Assembly (NCBI GenBank): GCA_947495425.1
Contig: CANLYR010000016.1
Span: forward strand, 1 to 64,000
DNA from: an uncultured Aquimarina sp.
GTDB taxonomy: Bacteria; Bacteroidota; Bacteroidia; Flavobacteriales; Flavobacteriaceae
DNA: 64,000 bases
Direction: 5' to 3'
Shown here one piece after another: positions 1 to 9,464 of this stretch (its first letter is position 1; each line of letters opens with the position of its first letter). The translations under genes were made by a program, and so were the position numbers. The notes under the pieces were generated by a model. It was not told where the DNA came from. It saw only the letters and a list, made by a program, of their open reading frames with translations, and searched no databases.

Positions 1-162
1 ATCTTCTTACAACTATCGAAAATCATTCAAAAAATAAACAAATTGAAATTAGCGTAGCTATTTTCTGAAAGTGCCTAAAACAATCAAATCTCAACTCGAC
101 TATCGAGTAAAATGCTTCAACACGCTATCAAGAGGATCAAAGCAGTATACCTTATATCAATA

Positions 163-2796
163 TTAATTTTGCAAACCTTCTAAACTAGATTTTAGCATCG
201 TTATTTTGGCTTCTGCATCAGCTTCTTTCTTTCTTTCATTAGCTATTACTTGGTCTGGTGCATTATTCACAAAACGCTCATTCTGTAGTTTTTTCTGAAC
301 AGATTTCAAAAAACCTTCTGTATATACTAATTCTTCGTTGAGCTTTTTAAGCTCTTCTTCTACATTTATTGCTCCCGCTGTAGGAATAAAGTATTCATTA
401 GATTTCACTCTAAAGGATAGTGCTCCTTCTACTTGTGTTTCTACGTAATGTAAAGAAGTTAGATTCCCTAATTTACTAATCACAGGATCAAAAGTATCGG
501 AGTTATTTTCACTATTAAGCACAGATAGTTCTATGGTTTCTTTAAAGGAAATATTTTTCTCTTTGCGTATGGTTCGAATACCAGAAACCACATCTGCAGC
601 TATTTGAAATTCTTTTATTAAATCTTCATTGATTGCCTCAGATTTAGGCCAGTTTGATATAATTAACGCCTCCTCTGGAGTTCTATCGGATATTTGATGC
701 CAAATTTCTTCAGAAATAAAAGGCACGAAAGGATGAAGGATTTTTAAATTATCTTCTAAGATAGCGATCACCTCTTGATAGGTCTTAGCATCAATCGGAC
801 TTTGATATCCTGGCTTGATCATTTCTAATAACCAACTACAGAAATCATCCCATATTAATTTGTAGGTAGTCATTAATGCATCGCTTATTCTATACTTAGA
901 ATAGTTATGCTCTAATTCAATTAATGCTTGCTGAAATCTTGATTGATACCACTGTACCGCTATTGTTGAAGCTGCAGGTTGTTCTATGGCAGCATCTATT
1001 TCCCAACCTTTGATAAGCCTGAATGCATTAAATATTTTATTCACAAACGCACTACCTTGCTTACATAGATCTTCATCAAACATCAAGTCGTTACCTGCTG
1101 GCGAACTCAACAACATTCCCACCCTAATACCATCAGCACCATACTGTGCAATCAAATCTAATGGATCTGGAGAATTACCAAGAGATTTAGACATCTTACG
1201 TCTTTGTTTATCTCTAACAATACCAGTAAGATACACATTTGTAAAGGGTTTCTCACCTCTATACTCGTATCCTGCGATAATCATACGGGCTACCCAAAAA
1301 AATAGAATCTCTGGTGCAGTAACCAGATCATTTGTAGGGTAATAATAATTAATTTCTTTATTGTCTGGCTCTAATATTCCATTGAACACACTTATTGGCC
1401 ATAGCCAAGATGAAAACCAAGTATCCAGAGCATCTGCATCTTGAGTAAGGTCTTTATCTGTTAAAAAAGTATTTCCGGTTTTTTCTTTTGCTAATACCAA
1501 AGCTTCTTCTCTACTCTCTGCTACTACAAAATCTTCTTTCCCATCTGCATAAAAGTAGGCTGGAATTTGGTGTCCCCACCATAATTGGCGAGAGATGTTC
1601 CAATCTCTCACATTTTCCATCCAATGGCGATAGGTATTTACAAATTTATCTGGTACCAGATTAACATTATTCTCTAATACAGCATCAAGAGCGGGCTTTG
1701 CAAGTCCTTCCATTTTTAGGAACCATTGATCACTTAATTTTGGTTCAATTACAGCTTTTGTACGCTCACTAGTTCCTACTTTATTTAGGTGAGTCTCGGT
1801 TTTTTCTAGGGCGCCTATAGATTCAAGCTCTTTTACAATCTCTTTGCGAACTATAAAACGATCTTTTCCCTGATAATGTAATCCAAAAGAATTCAGGGTA
1901 GCATCATCATTAAAGATATCTACAACCTCAAGATTATGCTTGTCACCTAAAATTTTATCATTAGGATCATGAGCTGGTGTAACTTTAAGACAACCAGTAC
2001 CAAACTCTACATCCACATATTCATCTTCAATGATTGGTATAACCCTACCTGCAATAGGCACAATCGCCTTTTTACCTTTAAGGTGTGTAAATCTTTCATC
2101 ATTAGGATTAATACAAATAGCAGTATCTCCCATAATGGTTTCGGGACGCGTAGTAGCAATAGTAAGTGTATCTTCGCTTCCCTCAATTTTATATTTTAGA
2201 TAATATAAACTCCCTTGTTTTTCTTCATAAATAACCTCTTCGTCAGACAATGTAGTTTTGGCCTCAGGATCCCAATTAACCATTCTATATCCACGATATA
2301 TAAGTCCTTTATTATACAAATCCACAAAAACCTTAATCACAGATGCCGATAAGTTATCATCCATGGTAAACGCAGTACGTTCCCAATCGCAAGATGCACC
2401 GAGTTTCTTTAGTTGCTCTAAGATAATCCCCCCATGTTTATGCGTCCATTCCCATGCATGCTCCAAAAATTCATCACGAGTAAGATCGTTTTTGTCAATC
2501 CCTTGTTCTTTTAGCTTTGCAACAACCTTAGCCTCAGTAGCTATAGAGGCGTGATCTGTTCCCGGAACCCAGCATGCATTATACCCTTTGAGACGAGCCC
2601 TACGTATCAATACATCCTGAATCGTATTATTAAGCATATGCCCCATATGTAATACGCCAGTAACATTTGGAGGTGGGATCACTATAGTATATGCCTCTCG
2701 ATCATCTACTTCAGAATGAAAATAATTATGTTCCATCCAGTAGGTATACCATCTCTCTTCTACCGATTTTGAATCATATTTTGTAGCTAAAGCCAT
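163..2796 (-). CDS. valS: Valyl-tRNA synthetase
   Basis: Cytoplasmic class I synthetase that charges tRNA-Val and edits mis-activated threonine. Seen: the HIGH-type signature [13 protein letters not shown] at about residues 41-53, the KMSKS loop ([14 protein letters not shown]) at about residue 534, the editing-domain stretch [16 protein letters not shown], and a C-terminal coiled coil rich in Lys, Glu and Leu. With the ATG at 2796 the protein is 877 residues, normal for the family. A TTG start at 2829 would lengthen it by 11 residues, but that codon lies inside the predicted -7 promoter element (2827-2834), so the ATG is preferred. It is a stand-alone gene on the minus strand. Identity is secure. 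Confidence 0.97.
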   Translation of the reverse strand: MALATKYDSKSVEERWYTYWMEHNYFHSEVDDREAYTIVIPPPNVTGVLHMGHMLNNTIQDVLIRRARLKGYNACWVPGTDHASIATEAKVVAKLKEQGIDKNDLTRDEFLEHAWEWTHKHGGIILEQLKKLGASCDWERTAFTMDDNLSASVIKVFVDLYNKGLIYRGYRMVNWDPEAKTTLSDEEVIYEEKQGSLYYLKYKIEGSEDTLTIATTRPETIMGDTAICINPNDERFTHLKGKKAIVPIAGRVIPIIEDEYVDVEFGTGCLKVTPAHDPNDKILGDKHNLEVVDIFNDDATLNSFGLHYQGKDRFIVRKEIVKELESIGALEKTETHLNKVGTSERTKAVIEPKLSDQWFLKMEGLAKPALDAVLENNVNLVPDKFVNTYRHWMENVRDWNISRQLWWGHQIPAYFYADGKEDFVVAESREEALVLAKEKTGNTFLTDKDLTQDADALDTWFSSWLWPISVFNGILEPDNKEINYYYPTNDLVTAPEILFFWVARMIIAGYEYRGEKPFTNVYLTGIVRDKQRRKMSKSLGNSPDPLDLIAQYGADGIRVGMLLSSPAGNDLMFDEDLCKQGSAFVNKIFNAFRLIKGWEIDAAIEQPAASTIAVQWYQSRFQQALIELEHNYSKYRISDALMTTYKLIWDDFCSWLLEMIKPGYQSPIDAKTYQEVIAILEDNLKILHPFVPFISEEIWHQISDRTPEEALIISNWPKSEAINEDLIKEFQIAADVVSGIRTIRKEKNISFKETIELSVLNSENNSDTFDPVISKLGNLTSLHYVETQVEGALSFRVKSNEYFIPTAGAINVEEELKKLNEELVYTEGFLKSVQKKLQNERFVNNAPDQVIANERKKEADAEAKITMLKSSLEGLQN

Positions 2797-2826
2797 ACTT
2801 TGGTCCAATTTTTGAGATTTAAAGTG

Positions 2827-2834
2827 CAAAAGTA
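2827..2834 (-). promoter_or_regulatory. -7 promoter element for valS
   Basis: Read on the minus strand the octamer is TACTTTTG, an exact match to the Bacteroidota housekeeping -7 consensus TAnnTTTG. It lies about 30 bases upstream of the valS ATG and overlaps the alternative TTG, which argues against that start. No clear -33 TTTG is visible, and heptamer repeats occupy that position. Confidence 0.65.
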
Positions 2835-2842
2835 ATTATTAA

Positions 2843-2863
2843 AGTACGAAGTATGAAGTACGA
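2843..2863. repeat. Three tandem heptamers upstream of valS
   Basis: AGTACGA, AGTATGA and AGTACGA follow each other without spacers, then a weaker TGTTAGA. The array sits 8 bases upstream of the valS -7 element, where the -33 box would be. A second heptamer array occupies the same place upstream of purM (30622-30649). Function unknown. Confidence 0.7.
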
Positions 2864-3021
2864 TGTTAGAAATATAGCCCAAGGATAAAAAATAAGACAT
2901 AAAACATACAGCATTAACGTTTTTTGATCTATAGAGCTAACGTCAAACTGTGTACATTTATTTACAATTTTGAAGTTGGATAAAAAGTAAGTACTTTTAC
3001 ACCCAACAAAAAACCTACACT

Positions 3022-3420
3022 ATGAAAAATATAATATTAATTTTATGTATTGGTTTTCTGAGCATAACCACAAACGCTCAAGATGCCAAAGCACAAATAA
3101 AGTTTGAAAGTGAAGTTATTGACTATGGTGAAATAGCTAAAGGAAGTAACGGTGTTCGCCAGTTTAAATTCACCAATACAGGAAACGCCCCTTTGGTAAT
3201 TTCTAGAGTATATTCTAGTTGTGGATGTACAATCCCAAAAAAACCTGAGAAACCTGTAGGACCAGGTGAGAATGGAGTTATCGAAGTAAAGTATGACACC
3301 AAAAGAGTTGGACCTATACGTAAGACAATAACTGTATATTCTAATGCTACCGAAGCAACTAAGGCCATAAAAATTAAAGGTACTGTATTAGATAAGAGCG
3401 TTCTTGAAAAGAAAAACTAA
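3022..3420 (+). CDS. DUF1573 secreted protein
   Basis: A 132-residue exported protein. Residues 1-20 form a signal peptide ending TTNAQ. The rest is one immunoglobulin-like DUF1573 domain with the family hallmarks: FKFTNTGNAPLVI at about 48-60, the cysteine pair SSCGCTIP at about 66-72, and a PGENGVIEVKYDT strand. The family is common in Bacteroidota, often as several paralogues, and has no assigned reaction. It is probably periplasmic or surface exposed. It is monocistronic, followed by a terminator hairpin and a convergent protease gene. Domain call is firm, role unknown. Confidence 0.88.
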   Translation: MKNIILILCIGFLSITTNAQDAKAQIKFESEVIDYGEIAKGSNGVRQFKFTNTGNAPLVISRVYSSCGCTIPKKPEKPVGPGENGVIEVKYDTKRVGPIRKTITVYSNATEATKAIKIKGTVLDKSVLEKKN

Positions 3421-3444
3421 TACGATTTAGAAATAATATCAATG

Positions 3445-3481
3445 AAAGGAGTTATACGAAAAGAAGTGTAGCTCCTTTTTT
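3445..3481 (+). terminator. Rho-independent terminator after the DUF1573 gene
   Basis: AAAGGAGTTA (3445-3454) pairs with TAGCTCCTTT (3469-3478) with one G-T pair and is followed by a T run. It lies between two convergent genes. Confidence 0.6.
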
Positions 3482-3484
3482 CTT

Positions 3485-4834
3485 TTAGAGCACTTTTTTA
3501 AGGTAGAACTCATATTCTATTTCTACTCCTAATCGATCGATTTTCATTTTAATTCTTTTACCTTCATCAAAATAGAATAAATCATTGAGGGCTGATAGTT
3601 TATATTTATGAATCTTCTTACCATTTACCTGCAAAATAACATCACCTACCTGTAATCCAATAACGTCTGCAGGAGATCCTGGTCGTATATCTGAAATCTC
3701 GTATTTAGGTTGTAGCACAAAATTATTTAATAACTCTAGTGTTTTTTTACTTTCTACTCTATTAAGACTTAAATACACTCTATCTTTTTCATTATAGCCA
3801 AAAGAAGCTATAAACCCACTATGCTGGATGGTGAGTCCACTCATATTATAATTAAACGGCTTATCAAAAAAACTATTCTTTTTAAACGATATATTCTTGT
3901 TGGGATAATCTACGATTAAATTAAATCTTCTTAAAACATTACCTCCCAGCGACCCTTGCCTTTTATGTATTGGTATTCCTTGTATATAAATTGAATCTGG
4001 AAAAGAAGTAGTTACATTTCTCATTGCAAAATTACCAATATAAAGCTCATCAATTTTTGTTCGCCTACCGTAGATGTCACCATTAAACCCCTTTCCTAAA
4101 AAATCTCTAAACGAATTATCAGGTACATCGATACCCAGATCCTTATTCTCAAACAACCATAGAGAAGAGCCAGATCCAGAATCTAATAGTAGGTTTATAT
4201 CAATAAGCCCTTTTTCTGATTTATATTTTGCTGTTACATATGGTTTTTTATTACGATCCCTAAAATCAATTTTAGTTTTATAACACTTCTTACACTTTTT
4301 ATACACATATGATTTAGGGCTGTTTATTTTTATGTTTTTTTTGGTATAATTAATATCTAATATAAACTTTTTAAAGAAGTCGTATCCTATGATGCCATGA
4401 ACTGGAAAACCCATTCTAGGAGAAAAATTAATTGACTCATCAAAAACCAAATATACCGTGTGATCACTACTAATGGCATCCCCAATTTTCAACTCATTAC
4501 CTAAGGACTTGATAGCCTCTACAGGCTCTCCCTCTCCTAACCCTTTTAAGTAAATCTTTGAAGCATTTTTGAGTTCTAAAGAAGCTTTATTGTCAACGCT
4601 AAATATAATTGTTGACCCTACACCTGTATCTAGAATAAAAGAGAGCTCTACGCCATTGAGTAATACAGGTATTATAATAAGATTATTTGCTAATTCAAAC
4701 TTAACCTTGCCATTATTAGCATTTTTTAACAGCTTAAAATCCGCTTGTGCTATGAGAGTGAAGTTAGAAACCAGAAATAGCACTACTATTTTGGTTTTAA
4801 TAAAATGATAAAAATTCAAGGATAAAATCTTCAT
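3485..4834 (-). CDS. Retropepsin-like aspartyl protease with C-terminal PDZ domain
   Basis: A 449-residue exported protein with an N-terminal hydrophobic signal (about residues 12-31). Two aspartyl-protease half-sites are visible: FILDTGVGSTIIF with DTG at about 69-71, and LLLDSGSGSSLWLF with DSG at about 218-220. Each is followed by the usual glycine-rich strand; GSLGGNVLRRFNLIVDY is the second flap-like segment. Between them lies CKKC at 181-184, a possible metal or redox pair. The last about 70 residues form a PDZ domain (IRPGSPADVIGLQVGDVILQVNG). The family (gag-polyprotein-like aspartyl protease plus PDZ) is frequent in Bacteroidota, and its substrates are not known. Both catalytic Asp are present, so it is probably active in the periplasm. 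Confidence 0.88.
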   Translation of the reverse strand: MKILSLNFYHFIKTKIVVLFLVSNFTLIAQADFKLLKNANNGKVKFELANNLIIIPVLLNGVELSFILDTGVGSTIIFSVDNKASLELKNASKIYLKGLGEGEPVEAIKSLGNELKIGDAISSDHTVYLVFDESINFSPRMGFPVHGIIGYDFFKKFILDINYTKKNIKINSPKSYVYKKCKKCYKTKIDFRDRNKKPYVTAKYKSEKGLIDINLLLDSGSGSSLWLFENKDLGIDVPDNSFRDFLGKGFNGDIYGRRTKIDELYIGNFAMRNVTTSFPDSIYIQGIPIHKRQGSLGGNVLRRFNLIVDYPNKNISFKKNSFFDKPFNYNMSGLTIQHSGFIASFGYNEKDRVYLSLNRVESKKTLELLNNFVLQPKYEISDIRPGSPADVIGLQVGDVILQVNGKKIHKYKLSALNDLFYFDEGKRIKMKIDRLGVEIEYEFYLKKVL

Positions 4835-4940
4835 TCTGCTAAATATAAAGAATTAGTTGAAAAATCATTTCAATTATGCAGTAATTTCTTAAATATTTTA
4901 AGAAATTTACCGCTATTTATTTTTTTTTAAAACAGATCGA

Positions 4941-6134
4941 ATGCCAATAGTATCTCTCAAAGGCAAAGCTATGCCAGAATCACCAATTCGCAAGTTGGTT
5001 CCTTTTGCAGAAAAAGCTGCAAAAGAAGGCAAGCATATATATCATCTTAATATTGGGCAACCGGATATTAAATCACCGATTGAAGCTATGGACGCTGTAA
5101 GGAATCACAAACTTGATGTTCTTGCTTATAGCCATTCTGCTGGATTCGAGAGTTTCAGAAAAAAACTAGCCGGGTATTATGCAAAACATGATATCACGAT
5201 ATCATCAGATGATATTTTGGTCACAACAGGAGGCAGTGAAGCTTTGATCTTTACTATGGGAAGCATTACTGATCCTGGTGATGAAATTATTGTTCCAGAA
5301 CCATTTTATGCAAATTATTATAGTTTTTCGACACAATCAATGGTAGAAGTAGTACCCGTACTCTCTACGATAGAAACTGGTTTTGCATTACCACCAGTCA
5401 AAGATTTTGAAAAATGTATTACTTCAAAAACCAAAGCGATACTTATTTGTAATCCTGGAAATCCAACTGGCTACCTTTATAGCAAAGAAGAAATAAAACA
5501 GTTATCAAAATTAGCTATCAAATATGATTTATTTTTAATATCTGATGAAGTCTATCGTGAATTTGTATATGATAAATCAGAGCATTATTCGATTTTACAA
5601 GAAAAAAACATGGATGACCATGCCATTGTTATCGATTCTGTCTCTAAACGATATAGTATGTGTGGAGCTCGAATAGGATGCTTGGTAAGTAAAAATAAAA
5701 GCGTAATGGAAACCGCCATGAAGTTTGCTCAGGCCAGACTAAGTCCTCCAACTTTAGCGCAGATCGCAAGTGAAGCAGCTCTCGAAGCACCCGAATCCTA
5801 TTATAAAGAGACTATAGCAAAATATAAATCCAGAAGAGATACTTTAGTTTCTGGGCTAAAAGAAATTCCCGGTGTAAAAGTCTCAACACCTAAAGGGGCT
5901 TTTTACTGTATTGCTCAGCTCCCGGTAAAAGATACTGATCATTTTACGAAATGGCTTTTGGATAAATTTGATTTAAACAAAGAAACTGTTATGTTAGCAC
6001 CAGCTTCAGGATTTTACTCAACTCCTGACGAAGGGAAAGATCAAGTTAGAATCGCCTATGTATTAAATCGAAGAGATCTCAAAAAATCAATTGCGATATT
6101 AAAATCAGGTTTAGAAAAATATAATAATCAATGA
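4941..6134 (+). CDS. Class I/II PLP-dependent aminotransferase
   Basis: A 397-residue fold-type I aminotransferase. Seen: ICNPGNPTGYLYS (substrate and PLP-ring region), the LISDEVY aspartate, the PLP Schiff-base lysine K236 in SVSKRYSMCGARIG, and a C-terminal arginine in QVRIAYVLN. The sequence type is the aspartate/aromatic aminotransferase (AspC/AATase I-gamma) group. The donor cannot be fixed from sequence alone. Its stop overlaps the murB start by 4 bases (ATGA), so the two genes are probably translationally coupled. Confidence 0.9.
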   Translation: MPIVSLKGKAMPESPIRKLVPFAEKAAKEGKHIYHLNIGQPDIKSPIEAMDAVRNHKLDVLAYSHSAGFESFRKKLAGYYAKHDITISSDDILVTTGGSEALIFTMGSITDPGDEIIVPEPFYANYYSFSTQSMVEVVPVLSTIETGFALPPVKDFEKCITSKTKAILICNPGNPTGYLYSKEEIKQLSKLAIKYDLFLISDEVYREFVYDKSEHYSILQEKNMDDHAIVIDSVSKRYSMCGARIGCLVSKNKSVMETAMKFAQARLSPPTLAQIASEAALEAPESYYKETIAKYKSRRDTLVSGLKEIPGVKVSTPKGAFYCIAQLPVKDTDHFTKWLLDKFDLNKETVMLAPASGFYSTPDEGKDQVRIAYVLNRRDLKKSIAILKSGLEKYNNQ

Positions 6135-7147
6135 AAATTGAACATAATAAATCCTTAAAAAAATATAACACTTTTGGAATTGACGTTATAGCCAGCGAGT
6201 TCATTGAAGTTACTTCAGAACCAGAACTCCAAAACGTATTATCCCAAAACCCAACTAGAGAACTTTTTGTATTAAGTGGTGGTAGTAATATGCTACTCAC
6301 AAAAAATCTAGAAACTTTGGTGGTTCATATTGCAATAAAAGGAATTACCGTTCTAAAACAAGCTAAAAACACTGTATTCCTATCTGTTAACGCAGGTGAA
6401 AATTGGCATGACTTTGTGCAATATTGTATTAAAAATAATTATGGCGGATTAGAAAATTTATCATTGATCCCTGGTTATGTTGGGAGTGCGCCTATTCAAA
6501 ACATTGGTGCCTATGGCGTTGAACTTAAAGATACTTTTGAAAGTTGTGAAGCTATTCATATTACTACTGGAAAAAAACATATATTCTCTAACAAGGATTG
6601 TAAATTTGGCTATCGCAATTCTGTTTTTAAAAGTGAAGTAAAGGGTAAGTATATTATAACCAATGTCACCTTTAAACTTACTCAAAACGAGCACATCTTG
6701 AATACAAGCTATGGTGCTATAGAAAATGCCTTAAGGGATAAGAACATCTCAACTCCAACCATTAAGGATGTTTCTGAAGTAGTAATTCAAATAAGAAAAA
6801 GTAAACTCCCAGACCCTTCAGAAATTGGCAATAGTGGTAGTTTTTTTAAAAACCCTATAATTTCTTCAGCACAATTTCTTGATTTACAAAAATCGCATCC
6901 AGACATACCATCGTATAAAATCGATGAGCAAAACATTAAAATACCTGCTGGTTGGCTTATAGAACAATGTGGTTTCAAAGGAAAAAGGTGGGGTGATGCC
7001 GGAGTGCATAAAAAACAAGCATTAGTTCTTGTAAATTATGACAATGCAACAGGAAAAGAAATTCTTACACTATCTCAAAAAATTCAGAAAGAAATTCAAC
7101 ATAGATTTAACATCAAATTAGAAACAGAAGTCAATATCATATCATAA
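6131..7147 (+). CDS. murB: UDP-N-acetylenolpyruvoylglucosamine reductase
   Basis: Reduces UDP-GlcNAc-enolpyruvate to UDP-MurNAc with NADPH and FAD, the second committed step of peptidoglycan synthesis, in the cytoplasm. The 338-residue length fits the long, E. coli-like type. Seen: FAD-binding segments FVLSGGSNMLL and SLIPGYVGSAPIQNIGAYGVEL, and the catalytic serine motif GNSGSFFKNP with the serine at about residue 237. The start codon overlaps the upstream aminotransferase stop by 4 bases. Firm identification. Confidence 0.96.
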   Translation: MKIEHNKSLKKYNTFGIDVIASEFIEVTSEPELQNVLSQNPTRELFVLSGGSNMLLTKNLETLVVHIAIKGITVLKQAKNTVFLSVNAGENWHDFVQYCIKNNYGGLENLSLIPGYVGSAPIQNIGAYGVELKDTFESCEAIHITTGKKHIFSNKDCKFGYRNSVFKSEVKGKYIITNVTFKLTQNEHILNTSYGAIENALRDKNISTPTIKDVSEVVIQIRKSKLPDPSEIGNSGSFFKNPIISSAQFLDLQKSHPDIPSYKIDEQNIKIPAGWLIEQCGFKGKRWGDAGVHKKQALVLVNYDNATGKEILTLSQKIQKEIQHRFNIKLETEVNIIS

Positions 7148-7222
7148 TCGGTTTCGTATAATTATTTGTGTATTGAATGCCCTTAATTTTTGTTTGATAC
7201 CATTATAGCCATACATTCTTTG

Positions 7223-7230
7223 TATCTTTG
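7223..7230 (+). promoter_or_regulatory. -7 promoter element for the 7260 gene
   Basis: TATCTTTG matches TAnnTTTG exactly, 30 bases upstream of the ATG at 7260. It starts transcription of the small cysteine protein and probably also the sigma factor 35 bases beyond it. Confidence 0.6.
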
Positions 7231-7259
7231 TAATTAATTTTGATATATTTTATATTGCT

Positions 7260-7466
7260 ATGAAACTTATATTACTTACCATAGTGCTACTTCTTCTGGC
7301 ATTTGCGGGAATTGCTATTAAATTATGGGCAAAAAAAGACGGGAAATTCGCTGGTACCTGTGCTAGTCAAAATCCATTTCTAAATAAAGAAGGAGAATCG
7401 TGTTCTATGTGTGGCAAAACACCTGACCAGTATGCAACTTGTAACGAGCAAGAGCATTCTAAATAA
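7260..7466 (+). CDS. Small membrane-anchored cysteine protein
   Basis: A 68-residue protein with one N-terminal hydrophobic segment (about residues 2-21) and a short exported tail carrying four cysteines, TCASQNP then SCSMCGK then ATCNE. The CxxC pair could bind metal or be redox active. Similar tiny 'membrane or secreted' proteins occur in Flavobacteriaceae. It is preceded by a good promoter and followed after 35 bases by an ECF-type sigma factor, so the two may be co-transcribed. Function not recognised. Confidence 0.75.
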   Translation: MKLILLTIVLLLLAFAGIAIKLWAKKDGKFAGTCASQNPFLNKEGESCSMCGKTPDQYATCNEQEHSK

Positions 7467-7501
7467 ATCACCACTATAGGTACCTATTCAAAATTATTTC
7501 A

Positions 7502-8074
7502 TTGAAAAAAGAACACCTCATCTCATTAGAGGATCATATAAAACAAGCAAAAGAAGGAAAACAAATATCTTTCAATTATCTTCTTAACACTTTTTGGAAT
7601 GATGTCTATAATTTTCAGTTAAAAAGAACTCAGGACGAATACGAAGCCGAAGATATCACAATACAAAGTTTCTCTAGGGCATTCGATAAAATTAATACAT
7701 TCAAAGAAGAGCTTAACTTCAAAACCTGGTTAATTCAAATCTCAAAGAACATCCATATAGATTTATTACGAAAAAAAAATGCTTCAATACGATCTAAGAC
7801 TACAACTGACGTAGATGATGTTGTATATCGTATAATCGATGACAATCCATCACCAGAAGACAAATTGATTACCGAACAAAATCTAGCACAATTGCTACTT
7901 TATATAAAGCAGCTAAAACCACATTATCAGAAGGTAATTAATCTTCGTTATTTTCAGGAATTGAGTTATAAGGAGATTGCAATCGAGTTGGATGAACCTA
8001 TGAATAATATAAAAGTGAAACTATTAAGAGCTAAAAAGTTATTGTCTGAAATTATTACCGCTACCAAAAGCTAG
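7502..8074 (+). CDS. ECF-type RNA polymerase sigma factor
   Basis: A 190-residue sigma-70 family protein with only regions 2 and 4. Region 2 includes YEAEDITIQSFSRAF and FKTWLIQISKNIHIDLLR. Region 4 includes the HTH VINLRYFQELSYKEIAIEL. The start is a TTG at 7502; no in-frame ATG is nearby, and the sequence before residue 20 still fits the family. No anti-sigma factor gene is adjacent, so control by a partner elsewhere or by transcription is implied. Its regulon is unknown. Confidence 0.88.
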   Translation: MKKEHLISLEDHIKQAKEGKQISFNYLLNTFWNDVYNFQLKRTQDEYEAEDITIQSFSRAFDKINTFKEELNFKTWLIQISKNIHIDLLRKKNASIRSKTTTDVDDVVYRIIDDNPSPEDKLITEQNLAQLLLYIKQLKPHYQKVINLRYFQELSYKEIAIELDEPMNNIKVKLLRAKKLLSEIITATKS

Positions 8075-8109
8075 CTTGATAAAGAAGAAAACAAAGTGTT
8101 TCTCAAAAA

Positions 8110-8340
8110 TTATCTAAGATTAAAAGAAGTAAATCTTTTTATTATGCTATACAGTGGATTAATCCACTTATCGTTAATTTTCTTATCGTATTTAACAAAC
8201 TTCTGAACCAATCCTTTTGGTGCTGATATCTCTTTTTCTAACGCGGTAATATTGATGTATTTATGATTTTTAACCAACCATTTCTCTACACGCTTACGAT
8301 TATTCAGTATTTTTTTTGAGGTTACTAATTCTTCGTGCAT
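8110..8340 (-). CDS. Small basic protein, possibly DNA binding
   Basis: A 76-residue Lys-rich protein convergent with the sigma factor gene. The segment NITALEKEISAPKGLVQKFVKYDKK reads like a short helix-turn-helix in which a basic helix follows the turn. No catalytic motif is present. Length, codon use and a clean ATG support a real gene, but I do not recognise a named family. A nucleic-acid-binding role is only inferred from charge and helix pattern. Confidence 0.55.
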   Translation of the reverse strand: MHEELVTSKKILNNRKRVEKWLVKNHKYINITALEKEISAPKGLVQKFVKYDKKINDKWINPLYSIIKRFTSFNLR

Positions 8341-8542
8341 TACTTTCTTTTTTTGTTAAAAACATAACTTTCAAATCATAAAAAAATTTTATGTTAACTA
8401 AATTTTAACCTAGTGTTAAATTAAATAATTAGCTGAATATCAAAATTTTATTGTGTGAAAAATTAGTATACAACTCCAAAACTGGCTAAATACACAAATC
8501 ACAACTTTTTATGTAACGTTATCGTAATCGATCCTTTCTTTG

Positions 8543-8550
8543 TATTTTTG
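8543..8550 (+). promoter_or_regulatory. -7 promoter element for lipA
   Basis: TATTTTTG matches TAnnTTTG exactly and ends only 8 bases before the lipA ATG at 8559, so the transcript would be leaderless or nearly so. The 200 bases upstream contain AT-rich GTTAA-type repeats but no gene. Confidence 0.5.
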
Positions 8551-8558
8551 TATAAAAC

Positions 8559-9440
8559 ATGGCTTGTATGAATAATGATGTTGCTTCTGTAGCACCACCT
8601 AAGGGAAAACCAAAGTGGCTACGAGTAAAACTTCCAACAGGAAAAAAATATACAGAACTTCGAGGTTTAGTCGATAAATATAATTTGCATACCATTTGTA
8701 CCTCTGGTAGTTGTCCCAATATGGGTGAATGTTGGAGTGAGGGTACCGCTACTTTTATGATATTAGGTAATATCTGCACGCGTTCCTGTGGTTTTTGTGG
8801 TGTAAAAACCGGAAGACCTGAGACCGTAGACTGGGAAGAACCCGAAAAAGTAGCACGCTCTATAAAAATAATGAATATTAAACATGCTGTTGTAACCTCT
8901 GTAGACAGGGATGATCTGGCAGATGGTGGTTCGATTATTTGGGCAGAGACCATTCAAGCTATAAGAAGAATGAACCCTGAAACCACATTAGAGACGTTGA
9001 TTCCTGATTTTCAGGGAAAAACTAAAAATATAGATCGAATCATTTCAGTAAAACCAGAGGTTGTTTCTCATAATATGGAAACTGTAAAACGGTTAACCCG
9101 CGAAGTTCGTATTCAGGCAAAATACGAACAGAGCTTACAAGTTTTGAAATATCTTAAAGACCATGGAATTGAGCGAACCAAAAGTGGAATTATGTTGGGA
9201 TTAGGAGAGCAAGAAGAAGAAGTAATACAAACCCTTGAAGACCTTAGAAAAGTAAATTTGGACATTGTGACCATAGGGCAATATCTTCAACCTAGTAAAA
9301 AACATCTTCCTGTAAAAGAGTTTATTACTCCTGATCAATTTAAAAAATATGAAACCATAGGTTTAGAAATGGGATTTAGGCATGTAGAAAGCGGCGCATT
9401 GGTGAGATCTTCATATAAAGCACAAAAACATTTAACATAA
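8559..9440 (+). CDS. lipA: Lipoyl synthase
   Basis: Radical SAM enzyme that inserts two sulfur atoms into octanoyl groups on 2-oxoacid dehydrogenase and glycine-cleavage H subunits. At 293 residues it is family-typical. Both iron-sulfur sites are visible: the auxiliary cluster cysteines C47, C52 and C58 in CTSGSCPNMGEC, and the radical SAM C73-x3-C77-x2-C80 in CTRSCGFC. The C-terminal RSSY motif (LVRSSYKA) supplies the serine ligand of the auxiliary cluster. It is followed 24 bases later by gap, probably in one transcript. Confidence 0.97.
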   Translation: MACMNNDVASVAPPKGKPKWLRVKLPTGKKYTELRGLVDKYNLHTICTSGSCPNMGECWSEGTATFMILGNICTRSCGFCGVKTGRPETVDWEEPEKVARSIKIMNIKHAVVTSVDRDDLADGGSIIWAETIQAIRRMNPETTLETLIPDFQGKTKNIDRIISVKPEVVSHNMETVKRLTREVRIQAKYEQSLQVLKYLKDHGIERTKSGIMLGLGEQEEEVIQTLEDLRKVNLDIVTIGQYLQPSKKHLPVKEFITPDQFKKYETIGLEMGFRHVESGALVRSSYKAQKHLT

Positions 9441-9464
9441 TTCAAAGTACGTAATTAAGGCTTA

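Noticed and set aside
1-162. A gene or regulatory feature at the left edge
   Set aside because: Only a short palindrome (ACTCGA/TCGAGT near 94-108) is visible; no coding pattern or promoter match in 162 bases.
2797-2829. TTG start extending valS by 11 residues
   Set aside because: The codon lies within an exact -7 promoter element and the extra residues match nothing in the family. The same reasoning rejects the TTG at 30609 for purM.
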